The notes below the pieces were generated by a model that saw only the letters and a list, made by a program, of their open reading frames with translations, did no database searches and was not told where the DNA came from. From Arcobacter lacus (GTDB taxonomy: Bacteria; Campylobacterota; Campylobacteria; Campylobacterales; Arcobacteraceae), in contig NZ_MUXF01000004.1 in the NCBI RefSeq assembly GCF_003063295.1, positions 42,400 to 106,399 on the forward strand: a DNA stretch of 64,000 nt, given 5' to 3'. The position numbers and the translations under genes are program-made. Position 1 is the stretch's first letter. Every line of letters begins with the position of its first letter. Below, in pieces: positions 57,176 to 64,000 of the stretch.

Positions 57176-57805
57176 TTATTTCTCTTTTACTATTTTTACA
57201 GTTCTCATTGGAGGACAATCTCCAAATAAAACACAATCATGAGCTAAATTGTGTACATAAGTTGATCTTGCACTTGAAATTACTTTTCCCGTAATATTAT
57301 CAATAACTCTTGCATTTAAGATAACTTTTCCATTTTGTCTTGAATAAGTTCCAACAACTATATATGTACTAGGAACTTCATTTTTAATTTCATGAGGTTT
57401 TCTTGATAAAAAATATTCTCCTTTATCATTTATAGAAACTGCCATTTGCCCTCTAAACTCAATTATATTAAATCCTCTATTTGAAAGTTCATCAATTAAA
57501 CTTTCTCCTACAACTCTTCCAAATTCTGAAGTTGTTTTAAATTGATCTAATCTAACAAAAGATGTAATAAGCACAGGTTTAGCTGTATCAAGTTTTTTAT
57601 TTGTCATTATTTGAGTTGCAAGTGAAGATATTGTAGCTTCTAAGCTATTTTGAACCGTAATATTTTCTTGTTTGTAATTTGCAACAGACATTCCATCTTT
57701 CATAGTTTCTACTTTTTCATGTTCAGTTTGAACATCTTTATCTTTGTATGAACATCCTGTCACAAAAAATAAAAGTGCAGCAGCTAAAAAAATATTTTTA
57801 AACAT
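57176..57805 (-). CDS. FlgO-like outer-membrane lipoprotein, first of a pair
   Basis: A 209-residue putative lipoprotein with signal IFLAAALLFFVTGC (C18) and the FlgO-type domain: PVLITSFVRLDQFKTTSEFG, then YIVVGTYSRQNGKVILNARVIDNITGKVIS. It shares these two blocks with the following gene. Two extra cysteines near the C-terminus (HDCVLFGDCPP) may form a disulfide. Both genes probably form one transcript. Confidence 0.77.
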   Translation of the reverse strand: MFKNIFLAAALLFFVTGCSYKDKDVQTEHEKVETMKDGMSVANYKQENITVQNSLEATISSLATQIMTNKKLDTAKPVLITSFVRLDQFKTTSEFGRVVGESLIDELSNRGFNIIEFRGQMAVSINDKGEYFLSRKPHEIKNEVPSTYIVVGTYSRQNGKVILNARVIDNITGKVISSARSTYVHNLAHDCVLFGDCPPMRTVKIVKEK

Positions 57806-57925
57806 AAAAACCCCTTTCTATAATTCTTAAGATTTTATTTAAAAATTACTTATATCTACTTTATATAAGAGAAGTTAAAACTAACTTATATATAATATTT
57901 TAAGAAAAATTTTAAAGGAGTGTAA

Positions 57926-58465
57926 ATGCCAAAAATTATTATTCCGATTTCAAATGGTTTTGAAGAAATTGAAGCTATTTCAATAATTGATATTTGTCGA
58001 CGAGCAAATATTGAAGTTGTAGTAGCTGGTATAGAAAATTTAAAAACAATTGGTGCTCATAATATAAAAATTGAAGCTGATTGTAAAATTGAAAATATAA
58101 AAGTAGATGATTTTGATATGATTGTTTTACCTGGAGGTCTTCCAAATGCTTTTACTTTAGCTGAAGATATTAATGTACAAAATTTATTAAAAGAGTTTAA
58201 AGGAAAAAGAAAAAAAATTGCAGCCATATGTGCTGCACCTTATGCTTTACATAAAGCTGATGTTTTAAATAAAAATTTCACTTGTTATCCTAGTTTTGAA
58301 GAAAAAATTAGACTTGATGGTTACTCAAAAGAAGATATTGTAATAGATGAAAATGTAATAACTTCAAGAGGTCCTGCAACTGCTATGAGATTTGCACTTG
58401 AAATAGTAAAAACTCTCACATCAAAAGAAACTTATGAAAATGTAAAAAATGGATTATTAGCATAA
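57926..58465 (+). CDS. DJ-1/PfpI (ThiJ-like) family protein
   Basis: A 179-residue DJ-1 family protein beginning PKIIIPISNGFEEIEAI. The conserved nucleophile-elbow cysteine is in AAICAAPYAL (about residue 102), and the glutamate of the active site is near residue 15. DJ-1 relatives act as glyoxalases, protein deglycases or redox sensors; the exact role cannot be chosen here. AAAGGAG precedes the ATG. A 9-bp hairpin follows the stop. Confidence 0.88.
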   Translation: MPKIIIPISNGFEEIEAISIIDICRRANIEVVVAGIENLKTIGAHNIKIEADCKIENIKVDDFDMIVLPGGLPNAFTLAEDINVQNLLKEFKGKRKKIAAICAAPYALHKADVLNKNFTCYPSFEEKIRLDGYSKEDIVIDENVITSRGPATAMRFALEIVKTLTSKETYENVKNGLLA

Positions 58466-58485
58466 GAAGTTAATCTCTTCTTATG
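58461..58485 (+). terminator. Hairpin after the DJ-1 gene
   Basis: A perfect 9-bp stem (arms CATAAGAAG and CTTCTTATG, 7-base loop) overlapping the stop codon. Only TT follows, so termination strength is uncertain. Confidence 0.45.
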
Positions 58486-58538
58486 TTAAAGTAGCCAAAA
58501 TCATTTTTTGGATATACTAAAAATAAAAAGATTATAAA

Positions 58539-61500
58539 ATGTCACAAATTCCACAATTTACCCATCTACATTTACATACTGAATACTCATTACTTGATGG
58601 TGCAAATAAAATAAAACCTCTAGCAAAAAAATTAAAAAAACTTGGAATGACAAGTGTAGCTATGACAGACCATGGAAATATGTTTGGAGCGATTGCTTTT
58701 TATAATGCCATGAGAGATGAAGGAATAAAACCAATCATTGGAATGGAAGCATATATTCATAATAGTGAAGATATAAGTGATAAAACAAATAGACAAAGAT
58801 ATCACTTATGTTTGTATGCAAAAAATGAAATTGGCTATAAAAACCTTATGTATCTAAGTTCTCAAGCGTATATAAATGGTTTTTACTATTATCCTCGAAT
58901 TAATAAAAAAATTTTAAAAGAAAATTCTGAAGGTTTAGTTTGTAGTGCAGCTTGTTTACAAGGTGAAATAAATTGGCATCTAAATACACAAAGTGAAAGA
59001 AATGTAAAATTTGGTGCAAAAGGTTATGAAGAGGCAAAAAAAATTGCACTTGAATATAAAGAGATTTTTGGTGACGATTTTTACTTAGAAATTATGCGTC
59101 ATGGAATATCTGACCAACTTTTTGTTGATGATCAAATTTTGAAACTTTCAAAAGAGACAGGAATAAAAGTAGTTGCCACAAATGATACTCACTATTTAGA
59201 ACAAAAAGATGCCGATGCTCATGAAGCATTTATGTGTATTGCCATGAATAAACTTTATGATGACCCAAATAGATTAAGACATAGTGTGCATGAGTTTTAT
59301 CTGAAATCACCAGAACAAATAGCAAAATTATATTCAGATATTCCAGAAGCCATAGAAGCAACACAAGAAATAGCTGATAAATGTAATCTAACTATAAAAC
59401 TAGGAAATCCAACTCCTCCAAATTTTAAATTTACAAGACAAAAATCACAAGAAGCTGGTTTGACTTTACCTGAACCAGACAATGAATATTCACTTGAAAA
59501 TGACAAAATTTTATTCATTCATGAATGTCGAATAGGATTAGAAGATAGGTTAAAAATTGTTCCAGCTGAACATCATCAAGAATATAGAGATAGACTTGAA
59601 GTTGAAATTGAAATTATAAATAATATGAAATTTCCTGGCTATATGCTTATCGTTTGGGATTTCGTAATTGTTGCAAAAAGAATGGGAATTCCAGTTGGTC
59701 CAGGACGGGGTTCGGCTGCTGGAAGTTTAGTTGCATTTTCTTTAAAAATTACAGATATTGACCCTATTCCTTATGGTTTACTTTTTGAGAGGTTTCTAAA
59801 TCCAGAAAGGGTTTCAATGCCCGATATTGATATGGACTTTTGTCAAAGTAGAAGAGGAGAAATTATTGATTATGTTGTTCAACAGTATGGTCGTGCTAAC
59901 GTTGCTCAAATTATCACTTTTGGTAAACTTTTAGCAAAAGGAGTTATTAGAGACGTTGCAAGAGTTCTTGATATGCCATATTCAAAAGCAGATGCAATGG
60001 CAAAATTAATTCCTGACGAATTAGGAATAGATTTAAAAAATTCTTGGGAAAAAGAACCAAAAATAAAAGAACTTTGTGAAGTAGATCCACAAGCTGCAAG
60101 AGTTTGGGAATATGCTTTAGCATTAGAAGGATTAAATAGAAATGCGGGAACTCATGCAGCTGGAGTTGTAATTTCAAATGAACCTTTATGGAAAAAAACA
60201 CCACTTTTTAAACCAAGTGGTCTTGATACTTTAGCCACTCAATACAATGGAAAATATATTGAAGATGTTGACTTAATCAAATTTGACTTTCTTGGACTTA
60301 AAACTTTAACTGTTATTGAAGAAGCAAATAAACTAATCGAACAACGCCATGGAAAACGAGTAAATTTCATTACAACAGACGTAAATGACAAAGGTGTTTA
60401 TGACCTAATTCAAACAGGAAATACAATTGGATTATTTCAAATAGAGTCTGATGGTATGCAAGATTTATGTAAAAGATTAAAACCATCAAATTTTGAGGAT
60501 ATCATCGCCGTGCTTGCACTTTATAGACCAGGACCTATGGAATCAGGAATGCTTGATGATTTTATTGAAAGAAAGCACGGTCGTGCAAAAATTGACTATT
60601 TCCATGATGAGCTTGAATCTGCATTAAAACCAATTCTTGAAAATACTTATGGAGTTATCGTTTATCAAGAGCAAGTTATGCAAATTGTTCAAAGCGTAGG
60701 AGGTTTCTCACTTGGAGGAGCCGATCTTGTTAGACGGGCAATGGGTAAAAAAATCAAAGAAGAGATGGATAGATTAAAAGGTGAATTTGCAGATGGTGCA
60801 CAAAATAAAGGTTATACAAGAGCTTATGCAGAAGAACTTTTTGATTTAATTGTAAAATTTGCTGGATATGGATTTAATAAATCTCACTCTGCTGCTTATG
60901 CACTTGTAACATTTTATACTTCTTATTTAAAATGCTATTATCCAGCAGAATTTATGGCCGCACTATTAACACTTGAAAAAGATAATACTGATAAAGTTGT
61001 AAAATATGTTGATGAAACAAAAAGATTAGGATTAGAACTTTTTCCACCAGATATAAATAAATCAGATTTAGTATTTTCTGCAAAAAAAATAGATGGTAAA
61101 GAAGTTGTTATGTTTGGAATGGGTGCAATTAAAGGCGCTGGTGATGTTGCAATAAATGCTATTTTGAATGCAAGAGGAAATGCCTCTTTTAAAGACTTAC
61201 CTGATTTTATATCAAGAATTGATGGAAGTAAGGTAAATAAAAGAGTTATAGAATCTTTAACAAAAGCTGGTGCATTTGATAATTTTGGTTATACAAGAAA
61301 ATCTTTATTAAGCCAAATAGAAAAGATAGTTGATACAGTTGGAAAAGCAGCAACAGCTAAAAAAATGATGACGGGTTCACTTTTTGGAGATAGTGAAGAA
61401 CTAACAAAAATAGATATTGAATTAGAACATCTAAATGAATTTGATCCTAAAGAACTTTTAGAATTTGAAAAAGCTACTTTAGGTTTTTATGTTTCAGGAC

Positions 61501-62102
61501 ACCCACTTGATGAGTATAAAAAAGATTTAGAAAAAATAAACTTTACTTTATCTTCTCAAATTGATGAACTTGAAGATGGAAGCCAAGCACTTTTTGTAGG
61601 AAAAATTGAATCAATTACAGAAAAAACTTCAAAAAAAGGAAATAAATTTGGAATTGTTTCAATCTTAGATTTTCATGGAACAATCGAATTTATGCTTTTT
61701 GAAGATAAATTAAAAGAGCTTCAAGATGAATACAATCATGAAGAACCAATTGCATTTAAAGTAAGAATTTCTAAAAATGAAAGTTTTACAAGAATCAGTG
61801 TTTTAAAAATAGAAACTATATTTGATGCACAAAAAGAAAAATTAAAAATAAAACAAAAAGAAGTTCAAGAGCCACCTTTAAATATTGCTATTGCATTTAG
61901 TGAAGATGAAAATATTATGTATAAACTATTTGATATTATTGCCAATAATCAAGGTAAAAGAGAACTAAAACTTATAATTAAATCAAAATTAGCAGATTTA
62001 GAACTTGAAACAGGTTTTAAAGTAACTTCAAATGTAGAAAATTTAATAAAACAATTAGAAGGAGTTTATTTAGTAGATGAAACATATACTACTGACAAAT
62101 GA
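58539..62102 (+). CDS. dnaE: DNA polymerase III alpha subunit
   Basis: DnaE is the replicative polymerase subunit. The 1187-residue protein starts with a PHP domain (FTHLHLHTEYSLLDG, TDHGNMFGA). The C-family palm holds the catalytic aspartates in PDIDMDFCQ. GPGRGSAAGSLVAF, YQEQVM and HHH-type DNA-binding segments follow, then an OB domain (about 1000-1075). No internal frameshift is visible. Its last 26 bases overlap surE, so surE translation is probably coupled. Confidence 0.97.
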   Translation: MSQIPQFTHLHLHTEYSLLDGANKIKPLAKKLKKLGMTSVAMTDHGNMFGAIAFYNAMRDEGIKPIIGMEAYIHNSEDISDKTNRQRYHLCLYAKNEIGYKNLMYLSSQAYINGFYYYPRINKKILKENSEGLVCSAACLQGEINWHLNTQSERNVKFGAKGYEEAKKIALEYKEIFGDDFYLEIMRHGISDQLFVDDQILKLSKETGIKVVATNDTHYLEQKDADAHEAFMCIAMNKLYDDPNRLRHSVHEFYLKSPEQIAKLYSDIPEAIEATQEIADKCNLTIKLGNPTPPNFKFTRQKSQEAGLTLPEPDNEYSLENDKILFIHECRIGLEDRLKIVPAEHHQEYRDRLEVEIEIINNMKFPGYMLIVWDFVIVAKRMGIPVGPGRGSAAGSLVAFSLKITDIDPIPYGLLFERFLNPERVSMPDIDMDFCQSRRGEIIDYVVQQYGRANVAQIITFGKLLAKGVIRDVARVLDMPYSKADAMAKLIPDELGIDLKNSWEKEPKIKELCEVDPQAARVWEYALALEGLNRNAGTHAAGVVISNEPLWKKTPLFKPSGLDTLATQYNGKYIEDVDLIKFDFLGLKTLTVIEEANKLIEQRHGKRVNFITTDVNDKGVYDLIQTGNTIGLFQIESDGMQDLCKRLKPSNFEDIIAVLALYRPGPMESGMLDDFIERKHGRAKIDYFHDELESALKPILENTYGVIVYQEQVMQIVQSVGGFSLGGADLVRRAMGKKIKEEMDRLKGEFADGAQNKGYTRAYAEELFDLIVKFAGYGFNKSHSAAYALVTFYTSYLKCYYPAEFMAALLTLEKDNTDKVVKYVDETKRLGLELFPPDINKSDLVFSAKKIDGKEVVMFGMGAIKGAGDVAINAILNARGNASFKDLPDFISRIDGSKVNKRVIESLTKAGAFDNFGYTRKSLLSQIEKIVDTVGKAATAKKMMTGSLFGDSEELTKIDIELEHLNEFDPKELLEFEKATLGFYVSGHPLDEYKKDLEKINFTLSSQIDELEDGSQALFVGKIESITEKTSKKGNKFGIVSILDFHGTIEFMLFEDKLKELQDEYNHEEPIAFKVRISKNESFTRISVLKIETIFDAQKEKLKIKQKEVQEPPLNIAIAFSEDENIMYKLFDIIANNQGKRELKLIIKSKLADLELETGFKVTSNVENLIKQLEGVYLVDETYTTDK

Positions 62103-62865
62103 TGATGGATATGATAGCGTTGGATTAAAGGCTTTAATAGATGCTTTAAGTCCAATTGCTAAAATAACAGTTGTTGCCCCTGCTAATAATAAATCAGCAT
62201 GTGGGCACTCTTTAACTTTAGATAAACCATTAAGACTTATTAGCATAAAAGATGATTTTTATAAAATTGATGATGGTAGCCCAACAGATTGTATTTTTTT
62301 ATCTTTAGGAAATTTATTTAAAGAAGGGTTTAAACCTGATTTAGTAATAAGTGGAATAAATATTGGTGCAAATATGGGTGAAGATATAACTTATAGTGGA
62401 ACAGCAAGTGCAGCAATGGAAGCAGTGATTCATAAAATACCAGCTATTGCAATTTCACAAGTTTGTCAAAATAGATGTCAAGATATACAAAATGGATGGG
62501 AATTTGAATTAGCAAAAGATACTATTGTAAAACTTGCAACTAGAATTTTAAATAACTCTTTTCCATTAGATGAAAGAAAGTTTTTAAATGTTAATATTCC
62601 CCCAATAAAACCAAATGAATGCAAAGGTATGAAAATTACTAAAGCAGGGTTTAGAGAGTATGGAACAGATTCTGATAGACATATAAATCCAAGAGGTGAG
62701 GAATACTACTGGATTGGTCTTCATCCACTTATTTGGAAAGCTTCAGAAGATCAAAGTTGTGATTTTGAAGCAATAAAAGAAAATTATGTATCAATATCTC
62801 CAATTAAATTGGATATGACATCTTATGATGATCTAAAAAACTTAGAAAATTGGTTAAATAACTAA
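62077..62865 (+). CDS. surE: 5'/3'-nucleotidase SurE
   Basis: SurE is a survival-associated nucleotidase that dephosphorylates nucleoside monophosphates. The 262-residue protein has the metal-binding start ILLTNDDGYDSVGLKAL, SACGHSLTL, the DGSPTDCIFLSL segment and ISGINIGANMGEDITYSGTASAAMEA. All expected motifs are there. The ATG lies inside the dnaE 3' end in a different frame, the only sizeable sense overlap in this half of the window. Confidence 0.94.
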   Translation: MKHILLTNDDGYDSVGLKALIDALSPIAKITVVAPANNKSACGHSLTLDKPLRLISIKDDFYKIDDGSPTDCIFLSLGNLFKEGFKPDLVISGINIGANMGEDITYSGTASAAMEAVIHKIPAIAISQVCQNRCQDIQNGWEFELAKDTIVKLATRILNNSFPLDERKFLNVNIPPIKPNECKGMKITKAGFREYGTDSDRHINPRGEEYYWIGLHPLIWKASEDQSCDFEAIKENYVSISPIKLDMTSYDDLKNLENWLNN

Positions 62866-62882
62866 AAAGGAAAATACTTATT

Positions 62883-63152
62883 ATGAATTTCACAAATTCA
62901 ATTCAAAAACATATTACAAAACTTGTTGGAACACTAAAAAGTGAAGAAGAATTACAAGAAGTACTAAAAAGAAAATTTACAAGAAAAGAGTACAAAACTT
63001 TTATCGCTTTTGAAGAAGGAAAATCTATAGATGAAATTAAAAGTATTGTAAGAGATGATGAAGAGACTATTCAAAAACACTATCAAACTGCAATAAAAAA
63101 ATTAAATCAAGAATTATTCAAAAGAGAACTTATAGCTTTATCTTTTGAATAA
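62883..63152 (+). CDS. Small protein with sigma-region-4-like helix-turn-helix
   Basis: An 89-residue protein. Residues 31-75 (FTRKEYKTFIAFEEGKSIDEI, then DDEETIQKHYQTAIKKLNQE) follow the pattern of sigma-70 region 4 / LuxR-type helix-turn-helix modules, where a Leu/Phe-rich first helix is followed by GKSxxEI and a recognition helix ending in a basic stretch. There is no sigma region 2, so it is not a full sigma factor. A ribosome site AAAAGGA precedes it. Its stop lies in a hairpin. Confidence 0.65.
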   Translation: MNFTNSIQKHITKLVGTLKSEEELQEVLKRKFTRKEYKTFIAFEEGKSIDEIKSIVRDDEETIQKHYQTAIKKLNQELFKRELIALSFE

Positions 63153-63159
63153 AGCTATA
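63131..63159. terminator. Hairpin between two convergent small genes
   Basis: A perfect 11-bp stem (TATAGCTTTAT / ATAAAGCTATA, 7-base loop) covering the stop codon of the 89-residue gene and ending 2 bases before the DUF493 stop. There is no clear T-run on either strand. Confidence 0.5.
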
Positions 63160-63161
63160 AA

Positions 63162-63425
63162 TCAGATAATCATTTTTATATCACCATGTTCACCTAAGAG
63201 TTTAAAAATCTCTTTTCTATCATCTTCATTATGAACAAGCATCTCTAAAGTATAACTTTTAAATTTTCCTTTGCTACTTACTTTTGATTCTTTTACTTTA
63301 TGTTCTCTTTCAAATATAACTTCTTTTACCGTTTGTTTTATATTCGTAGTTTCTAAAACAACAAGTTTATATTCCCAACTACAAGGATAATCTAATTCTA
63401 ATTTTTTATCATTTAAATCTATCAT
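63162..63425 (-). CDS. DUF493 (YbeD/HP0495-type) protein
   Basis: An 87-residue protein with the pattern LDYPCSWEYKLVVLETT, KFKSYTLEMLVHNEDDRKEIFKLLGEHGDIKMII, which matches the small ferredoxin-like ACT-fold DUF493 proteins (HP0495 in Helicobacter pylori, YbeD in E. coli). The biochemical role is not established. It is convergent with the sigma-4-like gene. Confidence 0.8.
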   Translation of the reverse strand: MIDLNDKKLELDYPCSWEYKLVVLETTNIKQTVKEVIFEREHKVKESKVSSKGKFKSYTLEMLVHNEDDRKEIFKLLGEHGDIKMII

Positions 63426-63514
63426 TTTTACCTCTTAAAAATATTATACTTATTTATTATTCAAATTTTATTCTATTAAAATATTAGTTAAATAGGAATT
63501 AAGTATTATTTAAA

Positions 63515-63520
63515 TATAAT
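63515..63520 (+). promoter_or_regulatory. -10 element of rpsU
   Basis: TATAAT about 42 bases before the rpsU GTG start, giving a leader of roughly 30 bases that ends in AGAGGG. The strong hexamer fits a highly expressed ribosomal-protein gene. Confidence 0.55.
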
Positions 63521-63556
63521 GAAACCCTAAATTTTAAAAGAAAGAGGGTGATTTTA

Positions 63557-63769
63557 GTGCCAGGCATTAAAGTTAAAGATAATGAATCTTTTGACGAAGC
63601 ATATAGAAGATTTAAAAAACAATGTGACAGAAACCTAATCGTTACTGAAACTAGAGCTAGAAGATATTTTGAACCAATGACTGAAATCAGAAAAAAGCAA
63701 AAAATTTCTGCTAGAAAGAAAATGTTAAAAAAACTGTATATGTTAAGAAGATACGAGTCAAGATTATAA
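63557..63769 (+). CDS. rpsU: 30S ribosomal protein S21
   Basis: S21 helps the 30S subunit bind mRNA leaders. The start is taken at the second GTG (63557), giving 70 residues beginning [20 protein letters not shown], the normal family start. AGAGGG sits 8 bases upstream. The first in-frame GTG at 63548 overlaps that ribosome site and would add three extra residues. The C-terminus is very basic ([23 protein letters not shown]). Confidence 0.95.
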   Translation: MPGIKVKDNESFDEAYRRFKKQCDRNLIVTETRARRYFEPMTEIRKKQKISARKKMLKKLYMLRRYESRL

Positions 63770-63788
63770 GATTTGTTGTTTCCAAAAG

Positions 63789-63821
63789 AAAAAAGCCAAG
63801 TTTTTTAGCTTGGCTTTTTTT
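63789..63821 (+). terminator. Strong rho-independent terminator after rpsU
   Basis: The stem AAAAAAGCCAAG / CTTGGCTTTTTT with an 8-base loop, followed by further T. It is the most GC-rich hairpin in the window and lies 20 bases after the rpsU stop. Confidence 0.93.
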
Positions 63822-64000
63822 ATGCCTAAGAAAATAATAGAATTGTATTTTTTCTTTTAAATCAGTGTTATATTAGAGAATTAGAGATAGTAAAGATTTA
63901 ATGTAAGAAGAATATATGAATAAAATAATCAATAATAATAAATTAGAATAATGTATTAAAAATAATTTTGTATAGAATAATAATGGTTAAAAAATTAAAT
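63822..64000. other. AT-rich non-coding end of the window
   Basis: No supportable gene. An ATG at 63983 opens a frame that runs off the edge (MVKKLN so far), without a ribosome site. A 12-codon frame at 63916-63951 has no visible features. Confidence 0.4.

Noticed and set aside
63916..63951. Twelve-codon frame as a leader peptide
   Set aside because: No ribosome site, no run of regulatory codons and no downstream attenuator visible before the window ends.
63983..64000. Start of a gene at the right edge (ATG then Val-Lys-Lys-Leu-Asn)
   Set aside because: Only six codons are visible and there is no ribosome site; not enough to call.

Overview
The window is a strongly AT-rich bacterial chromosome segment, densely coding on both strands, with no rRNA, tRNA, CRISPR array or transposase that I can find. 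The gene content points to the Campylobacterota and most likely the Arcobacteraceae. The signs are a pseB-pseC-pseF flagellin-sugar set, a futalosine-type menaquinone gene (mqnD), ccoG for cbb3 oxidase, two short tandem flagellins (282 and 283 aa), and the run mreC-mreB-clpX-lpxA-fabZ-lpxB. The family assignments rest on motifs read in the translations; no database search was run.

Layout. 1-728: edge-truncated unknown gene. 793-9954: housekeeping block (mnmG, ribE, mreC, mreB, clpX, lpxA, fabZ, lpxB, queH), mostly one minus-strand operon for cell shape, lipid A and tRNA modification. 10028-17465: a small lipoprotein with an apparent ATC start, a type-II NADH dehydrogenase-like flavoprotein, nfo, a TetR regulator with its probable operator in front of a Bcr/CflA efflux pump, a SulP transporter and two Sel1-like lipoproteins. 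17563-25935: a membrane protein, an AAA+ ATPase and an unknown protein, followed by mqnD, murB, topA, a YfcE-type phosphodiesterase and bioB. 25959-29374: AMIN-domain protein, FtsB-like protein, eno and recA on the minus strand. 51896-63769: ccoG, pyrG, recJ, two FlgO-like lipoproteins, a DJ-1 protein, dnaE, surE, a sigma-region-4-like small protein, a DUF493 protein and rpsU.

The centre of interest is 29797-51554, a flagellin glycosylation island. Four plus-strand genes (pseB, pseC, pseF, pseH-like) make and activate an aminodideoxy sugar. They converge on a sixteen-gene minus-strand run (47580 down to 33170) that begins with a hydrolase (PseG-like) and a nonulosonate synthase (PseI/NeuB family). 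The run continues with three acyl carrier proteins, two different adenylate-forming ligases, two KAS III-type condensing enzymes, three short-chain dehydrogenases, an AAC(3)-type acyltransferase, an FkbM methyltransferase, a metallo-beta-lactamase/GNAT-like fusion, and a free-standing relative of the GNAT-like half of that fusion. A Maf-type (DUF115) flagellin glycosyltransferase and the two flagellins close the island.

My reading (inference) is that the run is a carrier-protein-dependent assembly line. It would activate an amino acid and a carboxylic acid, extend, reduce and perhaps methylate them on ACPs, and load the acyl group onto the amino groups of a pseudaminic-acid-like sugar before Maf attaches it to flagellin. 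Small acpP/fabH/ligase sets are known in the Campylobacter jejuni flagellar modification locus, but their chemistry is largely undefined and this set is much larger. The PseG-like enzyme lacks the expected catalytic histidine and the synthase has mixed motifs, so the final sugar may not be ordinary pseudaminic acid.
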